A DNA stretch of 59,429 nucleotides from Ruminococcus sp. CAG:563 (GCA_000434915.1 FR882088.1:8828-68256); one strand, 5' to 3'. Positions 24,772 to 33,700 are shown, counted from the stretch's first letter. Numbers and translations: made by a program. The notes: generated by a model from the sequence alone, not told the origin.

Positions 24772-26592
24772 TCATTTCTTCCTGAACATCTGCTTCATGC
24801 GCTGTTCCTTCGAAAGAACACGCTTGCGAAGTCTGAGCGATTCGGGAGTAACCTCAAGAAGCTCGTCGTCCTTGATGAATTCCATTGACTGCTCAAGGCT
24901 GAGCGTCGAATGGGGGACAAGGCGAAGTGCATCGTCACTGCCTGCGGCACGGGTGTTTGTCATCTGCTTTTTCTTGCAAACGTTGCAAACGATATCCTCA
25001 TTTCTTGAGCATTCACCGACGATCATGCCCTCATAAACCTCTACGCCCGGTCCGATGAACAGACGTCCTCTGTCCTGAGTGTTGAAAAGGCCATAGCCTG
25101 TGCTTGTGCCTGTTTCGTGAACAACGATCGAGCCGCGCTCTCTGGTCTGAATATCGCCCTTGTACGGCTCATAGCCCGCAAAGAGCTGATTCATGATGCC
25201 GTTGCCGTTGGTGTCGGTCATAAACTCCGAACGGTAGCCGATAAGGCCTCTTGCCGGAATTTTGAATTCAAGGTGAGTGGCTCCGCCGTTCCTCGAACCC
25301 ATGTTTTCAAGCTCGCCCTTGCGTGAGCCGAGCTTTTCAATAACCGAACCGACGTATTGCTCCGGAACCTCAATGATGAGAAGCTCCATCGGTTCGCAAA
25401 GCTGACCGTTAATTGTTTTATAGATAACCTCAGGGCGGGAAACCTGGAATTCATAGCCCTGGCGGCGCATTGTTTCAATAAGAATGGAAAGGTGAAGCTC
25501 ACCTCTGCCGGAAACCTTGAAGGTGTCGGTTGAGTCTGTTTCCTCAACCCTCATGCTTACGTTTGTTTCAACCTCTTTGAAAAGTCGGTCACGGAGATTT
25601 CTTGATGTGACAAACTTACCCTCACGTCCTGCAAAGGGGCTGTCGTTAACGATAAAGTTCATTGAAATAGTCGGCTCGTCAATTTTAACAAACGGGAGCG
25701 GCTCGATGCATTCCGGGTCACATGCCGTTTCACCGATATTGAGGTCTGCAATGCCGGAAACGCAAACGATATCACCCATCATTGCACTGTCAACCTCAAC
25801 TCTTTTAAGACCTTCAAACTGGTAAAGGCGTGAAATTTTAACGTTTTCCTGTTTGCCGTCCTGCTTGCAGAGAACAACGTTTTCTCCACGGAGAATCTTA
25901 CCTCTTTCAACTCGGCCTACACCGATTCTGCCGATATAATCATCATAATCAAGGCTGGAGAAAAGAATCTGAAGCGGCCCGTCAATGTCACCTTCGGGAG
26001 CACTGATATGCTCGAGAATTGCATCAAGGAGCGGTCTCATATCACCCTCACGAACGTTGGGGTCGAGCGACGAATAGCCGTCCTTGGCCGAAGCGTAAAC
26101 AACAGGGAACTCAATCTGATTCTCGTCTGCGCCAAGCTCGATAAAGAGGTCGAGTACCTCGTCGATAACCTCGGACGGTCTTGCACCGGGGCGGTCGATT
26201 TTATTGACAACAACAAGAACCTTTTTCTTGAGATTAAGAGCTTTTTTAAGAACAAATCTTGTCTGAGGCATGCAGCCCTCGAAGGCGTCAACAAGGAGCA
26301 AAACTCCGTCAACCATGGTGAGGATTCGCTCAACCTCGCCGCCGAAATCGGCATGACCCGGGGTGTCGACAATATTTATTTTAGTGTTCTTGTAATGAAC
26401 TGCCGTATTCTTTGAAAGAATTGTAATTCCACGCTCTCTTTCAAGGTCGTTGGAGTCCATGACTCTTTCCTGAACCTGCTCGTTTTCACGGAACGTTCCG
26501 CTCTGCTTCAAAAGCTCATCAACCAAGGTCGTTTTGCCGTGGTCAACGTGAGCAATGATGGCAACGTTTCTGAGATTTTCCCTTTTTGACAT
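24772..26592 (-). CDS. typA: ribosome-associated GTPase TypA/BipA (606 aa)
   Basis: This translational GTPase is needed for ribosome assembly and stress or cold growth. Its G motifs are canonical: AHVDHGKTTL, RGITI, DTPGHADF and NKIDRPGARP. Domains II, III, V and the BipA-specific C-terminal domain (EGMIVGECSRNEDIVCNVCKKK, then LTPESLRLRK-like ending) give a full-length protein. The ATG at 26592 follows AAGGTGA. It has its own promoter and a leader of about 97 nt that folds into a long hairpin. Confidence 0.97.
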   Translation of the reverse strand: MSKRENLRNVAIIAHVDHGKTTLVDELLKQSGTFRENEQVQERVMDSNDLERERGITILSKNTAVHYKNTKINIVDTPGHADFGGEVERILTMVDGVLLLVDAFEGCMPQTRFVLKKALNLKKKVLVVVNKIDRPGARPSEVIDEVLDLFIELGADENQIEFPVVYASAKDGYSSLDPNVREGDMRPLLDAILEHISAPEGDIDGPLQILFSSLDYDDYIGRIGVGRVERGKILRGENVVLCKQDGKQENVKISRLYQFEGLKRVEVDSAMMGDIVCVSGIADLNIGETACDPECIEPLPFVKIDEPTISMNFIVNDSPFAGREGKFVTSRNLRDRLFKEVETNVSMRVEETDSTDTFKVSGRGELHLSILIETMRRQGYEFQVSRPEVIYKTINGQLCEPMELLIIEVPEQYVGSVIEKLGSRKGELENMGSRNGGATHLEFKIPARGLIGYRSEFMTDTNGNGIMNQLFAGYEPYKGDIQTRERGSIVVHETGTSTGYGLFNTQDRGRLFIGPGVEVYEGMIVGECSRNEDIVCNVCKKKQMTNTRAAGSDDALRLVPHSTLSLEQSMEFIKDDELLEVTPESLRLRKRVLSKEQRMKQMFRKK

Positions 26593-26613
26593 AGTATCAC
26601 CTTTCATTATCCG

Positions 26614-26675
26614 GTGGTTCGAGTTCTTGCAAAATCCCGCATAGGATGTGCCGATTTTGCAAAAATTCGAGCCAC
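26614..26675 (-). promoter_or_regulatory. long hairpin in the typA 5' leader
   Basis: Two 23-nt arms (26614-26636 and 26653-26675) are complementary at 20 of 23 positions around a 16-nt loop. The stem lies wholly inside the predicted typA leader and ends about 16 nt before the ribosome binding site. It lacks the T-run of a terminator in either direction. A regulatory role is inference. Confidence 0.55.
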
Positions 26676-26695
26676 TTTTACATTTTGATTATTAT

Positions 26696-26724
26696 ATTCT
26701 AATATATTATCGGTCGGTAGTCAA
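26696..26724 (-). promoter_or_regulatory. promoter of typA
   Basis: On the minus strand TTGACT (26719-26724) and TAGAAT (26696-26701) are spaced by 17 nt, about 104 bp ahead of the typA start. Confidence 0.65.
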
Positions 26725-26966
26725 GTTTTATCACTTACATTTTGACTCATTTTTTAATTAAGATTCGGCAGAACAAAGGCAAAGCGTAAAACAATTCGCT
26801 TCATTTGCCGAACAAGTGTTATGCAAATCGGTATTTATTCGACAATTATGGCAGGTTCAATTCGGTTCCGGCACGCACGGGGCCGGTTCGGATATACGGC
26901 ATAAACGGTTATTTGTACAGTTATCCGCTTTTATTTGTAAAATAATATTATATTTTTCATATTTGA

Positions 26967-26995
26967 TTGAAAAAACTTTTTTTGTTTGATATAAT
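26967..26995 (+). promoter_or_regulatory. promoter of the dockerin-lipase pair
   Basis: TTGAAA (26967-26972) and TATAAT (26990-26995) are spaced by 17 nt, 27 bp before the start codon. The rest of the 430-bp gap between typA and this gene shows only the typA promoter and hairpin and a second imperfect inverted repeat at about 26764-26812. Confidence 0.75.
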
Positions 26996-27022
26996 GTATA
27001 AAAATGAATAAAGAGGATGTTT

Positions 27023-27748
27023 ATGGATAATACAAACGCAACTGTTATAAAAAAACGAAAAAAGAAAAAATATAACGCAAAAAAAACATGCATAATTCTT
27101 CTCTCGCTTGCTGTTTTGTTTGCAGCCCTTGCGGTTATAATTCATTTCACAACAAGAGTTACAAACGATTCTTATGCGAATTGTGCCGTGGGCGACGTTA
27201 ACGGAGACGGTAAGATCAATTCGGGCGACGCAATTCTTATTCTCAAGTATATGGTCGGTCAAGAGGACAAGCTTTTTGAGAATCAGATTAAAAATGCCGA
27301 TACAAATCTTGACGAAGAGGTCAATTCCCAGGATGCGCTGCTTATACTCAGATATTCAATCGGAGATATCGCTTCAATTCCGTATGACGAGCAAAAGGAA
27401 AGACTTCTTAACAGCTCATATAAAAGAAAGCAAACCGTTACCGGCGGAAGCTTCACTTCGACAGCACAGATTGTTAATGAGTGGGACAATAACGACGGTA
27501 CACATTCTTATCAGGTGAATCTGACGATTCGCAACGATTCCGATTCGGATTCCGATTCATGGAAAGCTGCCATTGTTTTTGACAAGGAAGTAGTTTCACT
27601 GACAAAGAGCTGGGATTGCAATTCTTTCGTCGAGGGCAAAAGCGTTACGCTTGGCGGTGAAGAAATTGCCGCAGGTGAGTCTGCCGAGTGCGGATTTATC
27701 ATAACAGCCGAAGAAGACATGGCATTAACTAATTTAACAGTGAGGTAA
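27023..27748 (+). CDS. membrane-anchored type I dockerin protein with C-terminal CBM2-like domain (241 aa)
   Basis: A very basic cytoplasmic start (IKKRKKKKYNAKK) leads into one transmembrane helix (about residues 22-44). A type I dockerin follows (about 56-117) with two calcium loops, GDVNGDGKINSGDAILILK and ADTNLDEEVNSQDALLIL. The C-terminal domain (about 140-241) has an Asp/Ser tract and a beta-sandwich pattern with conserved tryptophans and AAGESAECGFII, resembling cellulose-binding (CBM2-type) modules. The layout puts the dockerin outside the cell but fixed to the membrane. AGAGG precedes the second ATG at 27023. It lies 4 bp ahead of a secreted hydrolase gene and is surely co-transcribed. 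No cohesin is seen in this window. Confidence 0.82.
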   Translation: MDNTNATVIKKRKKKKYNAKKTCIILLSLAVLFAALAVIIHFTTRVTNDSYANCAVGDVNGDGKINSGDAILILKYMVGQEDKLFENQIKNADTNLDEEVNSQDALLILRYSIGDIASIPYDEQKERLLNSSYKRKQTVTGGSFTSTAQIVNEWDNNDGTHSYQVNLTIRNDSDSDSDSWKAAIVFDKEVVSLTKSWDCNSFVEGKSVTLGGEEIAAGESAECGFIITAEEDMALTNLTVR

Positions 27749-27752
27749 AATT

Positions 27753-29576
27753 ATGCACAGCTTTGAAAAAAAGGTTATCGCAGTCATTCTTACCGTTATC
27801 ATAACCGCATCATCTTTCGCAACCGCCGGATTTGCAATAAATAAGGATGCAGTTACGAAAGTTAACAGCGTTGAAGCCGCAACGGACGTGTTACTTAACA
27901 ACAAACATGTTGATGACCTTGAAAAGGATGAGGTTTATCCGACAATTCTTATTCACGGAATCGGTCAGGCAAAAACATTTATGCTGGATGAGGACGGTAA
28001 TGATGCCGTTGATCCCGACGGTCAAAAGATTACAGGCTGGCCGCTTTATTTCTATGTTCCCGAGCTTGTTGTAAAGCTCATTGTTCCGCTTGTTCTTTCA
28101 CTTATAACTCAGAAAGACTGCGGTCTTTCAAAGACAGCATATAATGCGGTATATGATGCATTGGAGTATATTGCATACAATGAAGACGGCACGCCGAAGA
28201 ATAATTTCCGTGTTGAAAATTACGGTAACCGCTCTGTTGCCGAATGCACAGAGGAGGAAAAGGAAACAATTTATGACCATGTTCCGATTAAGGGTTATAC
28301 CGATGTAGTCGGCGAAGAAAATCTTTACTATTTCGCATATAATTCATTCGGCGATATGTATGAGATTGTCGATAATCTTGAAAAGCTCATTGAAAAAGCA
28401 AAGAAAGATACGGGTAAGGATAAGGTAAATCTTCTCCCGATCAGTCTCGGCGGTGCGGTTTCCGTTGCATATGTCGGCGAGCATCCGCAGGGAGAGGATA
28501 TAAACAAAATTGTTCTCGTTGTTCCTGCTGCCGACGGTTCGGAAATTGTCGGAAAGGTTATGCTCGGTCAACTTGATTACAGTGACGCAGGTCTTTACAG
28601 AAATATGTTTACAAAGCTCTGCGGAGAGGATAACTACACCGGTTGGCTTATAAATATTGCCATCAGAGTTTTACCGAAGAATGTTGTTATCGGACTTCTT
28701 GACGGCGTTGCATCGGGTCTTGCCGATTCGGCACTTGCAAGAGTAACAACAATGTGGGGCCTTGTTCCGTCGTCAATGTATGACGAGCTTGCCGCAAAGT
28801 ATCTTGTTAAGGGTACAAAATTTGCCGACGATGTTGAAAAGTTCCATAAGTCACAGGTTAATTATATTAAGAATCTAAAAAATTACGCTTCGAACGGAGT
28901 TAAGATTTATGACATCAGCGGCTACGGTCTTGAACTTTACAGTCTTATTGATTCAGATTCGAATTCCGACAAAATAATTCATTCTGCATCAACTTCGCTC
29001 GGTGCAACATTCAGCAAGGTTAACGAAAAGTTCCCAAGCGGTTACACGCAGAAGGGATATCAGGGCACGAACTTTATGTCTCCCGACGGTCAGGTGGATG
29101 CATCTACCTGTGCATTCCCGTATACAACATGGTTCTTTGGCAATCAGGATCACGAAAAGCTTGCAAGGAATGACGTTGTAATCTCACTTGCAATGGATTT
29201 GCTTCTTGTTAAGGATATGGACGTTTTCACAACGGTTGAATATCCTCAGTTTAACGGACACAGAAATACAAGAGACCTCAAGAAATATATCGCCGAGGCG
29301 GAAAAGGTTGATCTTTCAACGCTTACCCCCGAGGAGGCGGAAAGACTTTCAACTGCACTTGCAAATGCAAAGGCAATCCTTGATACAACGATAGTTGTCG
29401 AGGGCGAGGAGGAAGCCGCAGAGGAGGAGCTTTACAATGCTCTTGCCGAAATCGGCGTTTACGAAAAGAAAGACACGACAAAGGATGACGCTCTTCTTTT
29501 TGTGTGCAAAACAGCAAGCGAGTTGCTCTATTATCTCTTTGGACCGAGAGGCTTCGGTGAATCGAGAGCGGCATAA
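27753..29576 (+). CDS. secreted alpha/beta hydrolase, lipase-like (607 aa)
   Basis: A signal peptide (about residues 1-28) precedes an alpha/beta-hydrolase domain. The oxyanion segment is ILIHGIGQAK. The nucleophile elbow is LPISLGGAVSV, where the first glycine of GxSxG is proline, as in some lipases. Likely acid and histidine residues come later (a GHRN segment near residue 509 is one candidate for the histidine). The C-terminal region after about 515 is a helical, glutamate-rich tail (ITPEEAERL-like, VEGEEEAAEEEL) ending in a hydrophobic stretch. The GTGAGG site sits in the end of the dockerin gene. The substrate may be lipids or esters. Confidence 0.8.
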   Translation: MHSFEKKVIAVILTVIITASSFATAGFAINKDAVTKVNSVEAATDVLLNNKHVDDLEKDEVYPTILIHGIGQAKTFMLDEDGNDAVDPDGQKITGWPLYFYVPELVVKLIVPLVLSLITQKDCGLSKTAYNAVYDALEYIAYNEDGTPKNNFRVENYGNRSVAECTEEEKETIYDHVPIKGYTDVVGEENLYYFAYNSFGDMYEIVDNLEKLIEKAKKDTGKDKVNLLPISLGGAVSVAYVGEHPQGEDINKIVLVVPAADGSEIVGKVMLGQLDYSDAGLYRNMFTKLCGEDNYTGWLINIAIRVLPKNVVIGLLDGVASGLADSALARVTTMWGLVPSSMYDELAAKYLVKGTKFADDVEKFHKSQVNYIKNLKNYASNGVKIYDISGYGLELYSLIDSDSNSDKIIHSASTSLGATFSKVNEKFPSGYTQKGYQGTNFMSPDGQVDASTCAFPYTTWFFGNQDHEKLARNDVVISLAMDLLLVKDMDVFTTVEYPQFNGHRNTRDLKKYIAEAEKVDLSTLTPEEAERLSTALANAKAILDTTIVVEGEEEAAEEELYNALAEIGVYEKKDTTKDDALLFVCKTASELLYYLFGPRGFGESRAA

Positions 29577-29593
29577 ATTTTTTGCGTAACACG

Positions 29594-29627
29594 ATCCCGA
29601 CATTGCAATAATGTCGGGATTTTGCGA
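29594..29627 (+). terminator. terminator after the lipase-like gene
   Basis: The hairpin ATCCCGACATT with AATGTCGGGAT is followed by TTTGCGATTTTTT. Confidence 0.8.
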
Positions 29628-29644
29628 TTTTTTCAGAAAAGCCA

Positions 29645-29673
29645 TTGACAAATATATTTTTTTGTACTACAAT
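29645..29673 (+). promoter_or_regulatory. promoter of the T-box/trpB transcript
   Basis: TTGACA (29645-29650) and TACAAT (29668-29673) are spaced by 17 nt, directly ahead of the T-box leader. Confidence 0.85.
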
Positions 29674-29680
29674 GCAGTAA

Positions 29681-29946
29681 ACCGATGAGGAAGAGTAAGT
29701 AAACTCCGACGGACACTTCAGAGAGCTGTAGTTTGGTGCGATACAGTGTGGAAAGCAGAGTTGAATGGACTTCCGAGGGCGAGCAGAATTAAAAGTATGC
29801 AAGCCGGAGAGGGTACTTCGTTAACAATAACCGTCGTATAATGGGGTACGAGCTAAGTGGACACGAAAATGTGTCAAGCAGGGTGGCACCGCAGGAGTAT
29901 ATCTCTTGTCCCGGCAATGTTGTCGGGACAGGAGTTTTTTTGTTTT
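29681..29946 (+). ncRNA. T-box riboswitch, tryptophan-specific
   Basis: This leader senses uncharged tRNA and controls the TrpB-like gene by antitermination. Stem I begins near 29690 and includes AGAGAGC. The specifier loop reads GAA-TGG-ACTTCCGAG, giving specifier codon TGG (Trp) at 29766-29768. The T-box itself, AGGGTGGCACCGCAGG (about 29880-29894), is followed by a terminator hairpin (CTCTTGTCCCGGCAA with TTGTCGGGACAGGAG) and a T-run at 29935-29946. The amino acid matches the downstream gene. Confidence 0.95.
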
Positions 29947-29996
29947 TATGCCCCGGCACGGCTCAGACAAAATATTTTTGAAAAGGAGAGACAGTT

Positions 29997-31373
29997 ATGA
30001 GCAACACAGAAAAAATTCCGTACAAAATTTACCTCGATGAAAAGGAAATGCCGAAGCAGTGGTATAACGTTCGTGCAGACATGAAGAATAAGCCTGCACC
30101 GCTTCTCAATCCCGGCACGCACGAGCCTATGGGCTTTGACGATCTTCGTCCGGTTTTTTGCGACGAGCTTATTAAGCAGGAGCTTGACAATGACACGGCT
30201 TATTTCGACATTCCCGATGAGATTCTCGATTTTTACAAAATGTACCGTCCGTCTCCTCTGGTAAGAGCCTATTGCCTTGAGAAAAAGCTTGGCACTCCGG
30301 CAAAGATTTACTACAAATTCGAGGGCAACAACACCAGCGGAAGTCATAAGCTCAACAGTGCGATCGCTCAGGCATATTACGCAAAGAAGCAGGGTCTTAA
30401 AGGCGTTACGACAGAGACAGGCGCAGGTCAATGGGGTACGGCTCTTAGCATGGCTTGTGCATATCTCGGACTTGACTGTAAGGTATATATGGTAAAATGC
30501 TCCTATGAGCAGAAGCCGTTCCGCCGTGAGGTTATGAGAACCTACGGAGCATCTGTTACTCCCAGCCCGAGCACGGAAACGGAAGTCGGCAAGAAGATTC
30601 TTGCAGAGCACCCGGGCACAACGGGAAGCCTTGGCTGTGCTATCAGTGAGGCCGTTGAGGTTGCAACAACTCATGAGGGTTATCGCTATGTTCTCGGCAG
30701 CGTTCTCAATCAGGTTCTTCTTCATCAGTCTGTCATCGGCCTTGAGTCCAAGATTGCAATGGACAAATACGGCATCAAGCCGGATATCATAATCGGCTGT
30801 GCAGGCGGCGGTTCAAACCTCGGAGGACTCATTTCTCCGTTCATGGGCGAAAAGCTCAGAGGAGAGGCCGATTATCGTTTCATCGCAGTTGAGCCGGCAA
30901 GCTGTCCGAGCCTCACAAGAGGTAAATTTGCTTACGATTTCTGCGACACCGGTATGGTATGCCCTCTTGCAAAGATGTACACACTCGGCAGCGGTTTCAT
31001 TCCGTCGGCAAACCACGCAGGCGGTCTGCGTTACCACGGTATGAGCTCGATTCTCAGCCAGCTTTACCATGACGGTCTTATGGAAGCGACAAGCGTCGAA
31101 CAGACCAAGGTATTTGAAGCGGCGGAGCAGTTCGCAAGAGTTGAGGGTATTCTTCCGGCTCCCGAAAGCAGCCACGCAATCAGAGTTGCTATTGATGAGG
31201 CTCTCAAGTGCAAGGAAACCGGAGAGGAAAAGACGATTCTCTTCGGCTTGACAGGAACAGGCTATTTCGATATGTACGCATACGAAGCATTCAACGACGG
31301 CACAATGACCGATTACATCCCGACCGATGCCGAACTTGAAAAGGGCTTTTCAGGTCTGCCGAAAATGGATTGA
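29997..31373 (+). CDS. trpB: tryptophan synthase beta chain, TrpB2-type (458 aa)
   Basis: This PLP enzyme joins indole and L-serine to make tryptophan. The PLP lysine lies in NNTSGSHKLNSA and the phosphate loop is AGGGSNLGG. The protein is longer than TrpB1 and has the TrpB2-type start (IYLDEKEMPKQWYN, then RPSPLVRA). TrpB2 enzymes usually act without TrpA, and no trpA or other trp gene is here. Together with the Trp T-box this suggests indole salvage under tryptophan starvation. AAAGGAGAG precedes the ATG. Confidence 0.93.
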   Translation: MSNTEKIPYKIYLDEKEMPKQWYNVRADMKNKPAPLLNPGTHEPMGFDDLRPVFCDELIKQELDNDTAYFDIPDEILDFYKMYRPSPLVRAYCLEKKLGTPAKIYYKFEGNNTSGSHKLNSAIAQAYYAKKQGLKGVTTETGAGQWGTALSMACAYLGLDCKVYMVKCSYEQKPFRREVMRTYGASVTPSPSTETEVGKKILAEHPGTTGSLGCAISEAVEVATTHEGYRYVLGSVLNQVLLHQSVIGLESKIAMDKYGIKPDIIIGCAGGGSNLGGLISPFMGEKLRGEADYRFIAVEPASCPSLTRGKFAYDFCDTGMVCPLAKMYTLGSGFIPSANHAGGLRYHGMSSILSQLYHDGLMEATSVEQTKVFEAAEQFARVEGILPAPESSHAIRVAIDEALKCKETGEEKTILFGLTGTGYFDMYAYEAFNDGTMTDYIPTDAELEKGFSGLPKMD

Positions 31374-31391
31374 TTTTCTTGCTTGCAAGCC

Positions 31392-31420
31392 TTGACAAAC
31401 CAATATAATTGATGTAATAT
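31392..31420 (+). promoter_or_regulatory. promoter of the TPP riboswitch/thiT transcript
   Basis: TTGACA (31392-31397) and TAATAT (31415-31420) are spaced by 17 nt, placing the start just ahead of the riboswitch. Confidence 0.8.
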
Positions 31421-31427
31421 ATTCACA

Positions 31428-31550
31428 ACAGCAGGGGTGCTGAGAAATCGGCTGAGATCATACCCTTAACCTGATTCGGATAATACCGACGTAGGAAGCT
31501 ATCGAAGTAAAATCTACGCCCGGCAGGTTATCCGCCGGGCGATTTTCTTT
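31428..31550 (+). ncRNA. TPP (thiamine pyrophosphate) riboswitch
   Basis: The conserved THI-box segments are present: CAGGGGTGC, CTGAGA, ACCCTT, ACCTGAT, GGATAATACCGACGTAGG. The aptamer ends near 31505. An expression platform follows with a terminator hairpin (CGCCCGGC with GCCGGGCG, 31517-31541) and a T-rich run to 31550. Binding of TPP should stop transcription of thiT. Confidence 0.96.
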
Positions 31551-31581
31551 GATCAGGTAATGCTGTGAAAGGAGTTTTATT

Positions 31582-32235
31582 ATGAAAAGCAAAACAACGG
31601 ACAAATCAAACGAAATGACCTTAAAATTGACGGTCAGCGCAATCATGGTTGCACTTTCAACAGTGCTTTCGTTCATCAAGTTTTCCGAGCTTCCGTATGG
31701 CGGATCGGTAACACTCTTCAGCTTTGTGCCGATTCTTTTCGTAGGCTATGCCTACGGTGCAAAATGGGGTCTCAGTGCAGGTCTTGTTCACGGAATTCTT
31801 CAGATGATCTTCGGAATCTCCGGTGCAACTGCAGGTGCAGGCTTCAAATGGTATCAGGTAGTTCTCTGCGCACTTCTTGACTATCTTGTAGCATTCGGTG
31901 TACTCGGTCTCAGCGGCGTATTCAAGAAGTCAATCAAGAATCCGCAGGCATCGTTTGCACTCGGCGCACTTTTCGCCTGCGTACTCAAGTATATTTCACA
32001 CTTCTTCTCAGGCTACATTCTCTTTGGCGGCTGGGCTGAATGGTTCTTTACAGAGGGCGGCGGAATGTCCTACGGTTCAAAGATTCTTTCGTCTTACAGC
32101 GGAAACGTTCTCAGCGCAGTTTATTCGGTTATTTACAACGCAACGTTCAGCATTCCCGAAACCGTTCTTTCTCTTGTAATGGTTGTTGTTCTCATCAGCA
32201 TCAAGCCGATTCGCAAGGCAGCGGGAATCAAATAA
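31582..32235 (+). CDS. thiT: thiamine transporter substrate-binding subunit ThiT, ECF type (217 aa)
   Basis: This is the membrane S-component that binds thiamine for an energy-coupling-factor importer. Six hydrophobic helices are visible. Typical ThiT segments include SFVPILFVGYAYGAKWGL, GATAGAGFKWYQVVL and FSGYILFGGWAEWF, rich in the aromatic residues of the thiamine site. The shared EcfAA'T module is not in the window. Control by the upstream TPP riboswitch confirms the substrate. AAAGGAG precedes the ATG. Confidence 0.95.
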   Translation: MKSKTTDKSNEMTLKLTVSAIMVALSTVLSFIKFSELPYGGSVTLFSFVPILFVGYAYGAKWGLSAGLVHGILQMIFGISGATAGAGFKWYQVVLCALLDYLVAFGVLGLSGVFKKSIKNPQASFALGALFACVLKYISHFFSGYILFGGWAEWFFTEGGGMSYGSKILSSYSGNVLSAVYSVIYNATFSIPETVLSLVMVVVLISIKPIRKAAGIK

Positions 32236-32251
32236 TTTCAGCACAAAAATT

Positions 32252-32285
32252 AACACGGGCGGTTTTTCTATCCGTCCGTGTTTCT
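32252..32285 (+). terminator. terminator after thiT
   Basis: The hairpin AACACGGGCGG with CCGTCCGTGTT is followed by TCTTT, between convergent genes. Confidence 0.7.
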
Positions 32286-32293
32286 TTATGCGA

Positions 32294-33565
32294 TTATTTT
32301 TTACCTTTAACCTTATCCCAATATGCCTTTGCCGCCTGCTCCATTTTGTTGTCGCCGAATTTATAATACTTGGCATTTTTTATTGCGTCGGGCAGGTACT
32401 GCTGAGGTATCCAATGATTCTCATATGTATGAGGGTAGAGATAGAATTGACCCTTATTCGGGTTGTCCTCGCCGTCACAGTGTTTGTTTTGAAGCCGGCG
32501 TGGAATGGGACCGCTTTTACCCTTTTTAATATCACTCAGAGCGGCATCAATTCCCAGGTATGCCGAATTAGATTTCGGAGAGGTGCAGACAAGCACTACC
32601 GCATCGGCAAGCGGAATTCTTGCCTCGGGCAAACCTACCATGAGTGCAGCATCAACGGCAGCCTTTACAATCGGAATTATCATCGGATAGGCAAGACCTA
32701 CATCCTCGCAGGCGCAAACCATTAGCCGGCGGCAAGCTGAGGGCAAATCACCTGCATCAAGCAGCCTTCCGAGGTAATGCAATGCCGCATCGGGATCTGA
32801 GCCTCGCATTGATTTCTGGTAAGCCGAAACTATGTCGTAATGCTCATCGCCGTCACGGTCGTATTTCATTGCACTGCGCTGTGTCAGTGAACGGGCGGTT
32901 TCTGCCGTGATGTGGATTATTCCGTCAGCGTTCGGCTTGGTCGAAAGGGCACAAAGCTCGACCGAATTTATCGCCTTTCGCACATCTCCGCCGCAAGCGG
33001 AGGAAATGTGTTTTATTGCATCCGGGTCAAGTTCAAATTTCATTCCTCTTTTTTCTTCAAGAAATTTGAATCCACGCTCAACGGCAGGAATGATTTCGGC
33101 AGGTGTAACTGCCTTGAATTCGAAGACCGTTGAACGGCTGAGGATAGCATTGTAAACGTAGAAATACGGATTTTCCGTTGTTGAAGCGATAAGGGTTATT
33201 GAACCGACCTCAATATATTCAAGCAGCGTTTGCTGCTGCTTTTTGTTGAAATACTGAATCTCGTCGAGATAGAGCAAAATGCCGTTCGGGGCTTCAAATG
33301 TGTCAAGCTGGGCGACGATTGCTTTAATGTCTGCTGTTCCGGCGGTTGTTCCGTTCAGCTTGCAGAGCTTCCTGTCGGTTGCCTTTGCAATTATTGAAGC
33401 GACAGTGGTTTTGCCGACTCCCGACGGGCCGTAGAAAATCATATTGGGCAGTTCGCCCGATTCTATTATATTTCTCAGCGGCTTGTTTTCCCCGATAAGG
33501 TGACGCTGGCCGACAACCTCGTCAAGTGTTTGCGGTCTGAGCTGTTGAGCTAAAGGTATTGACAT
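32294..33565 (-). CDS. rarA: replication-associated recombination protein A, AAA+ ATPase (423 aa)
   Basis: This ATPase acts at stalled replication forks. The N-terminal RPQTLDEVVGQRHLIG segment, Walker A (FYGPSGVGKTTVA), Walker B (LYLDEIQYF), sensor 1 (ASTTENPYF) and the arginine finger region (ILSRSTVFEF) are intact. The C-terminal tetramerisation domain includes SAMKYDRDGDEHYDIVSAYQKSMRGSDPDAAL. The ATG at 33565 follows GGGAGG; the longer in-frame start lacks a site. It is monocistronic. Confidence 0.96.
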   Translation of the reverse strand: MSIPLAQQLRPQTLDEVVGQRHLIGENKPLRNIIESGELPNMIFYGPSGVGKTTVASIIAKATDRKLCKLNGTTAGTADIKAIVAQLDTFEAPNGILLYLDEIQYFNKKQQQTLLEYIEVGSITLIASTTENPYFYVYNAILSRSTVFEFKAVTPAEIIPAVERGFKFLEEKRGMKFELDPDAIKHISSACGGDVRKAINSVELCALSTKPNADGIIHITAETARSLTQRSAMKYDRDGDEHYDIVSAYQKSMRGSDPDAALHYLGRLLDAGDLPSACRRLMVCACEDVGLAYPMIIPIVKAAVDAALMVGLPEARIPLADAVVLVCTSPKSNSAYLGIDAALSDIKKGKSGPIPRRLQNKHCDGEDNPNKGQFYLYPHTYENHWIPQQYLPDAIKNAKYYKFGDNKMEQAAKAYWDKVKGKK

Positions 33566-33635
33566 TTTATCGCCTCCCGATTGCATACAATTATATAATA
33601 AAAAAACCGGTTTGACAAGGATAAAATGATAGTTA

Positions 33636-33664
33636 TTGACTATTTATGCATTATGTGATATAAT
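33636..33664 (+). promoter_or_regulatory. promoter of the CNNM/CBS transporter gene
   Basis: TTGACT (33636-33641) and TATAAT (33659-33664) are spaced by 17 nt, 37 bp ahead of the ATG. Confidence 0.8.
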
Positions 33665-33700
33665 AACTAAAATTTTTTTCATGAAAGGAGTTTGTCCACA

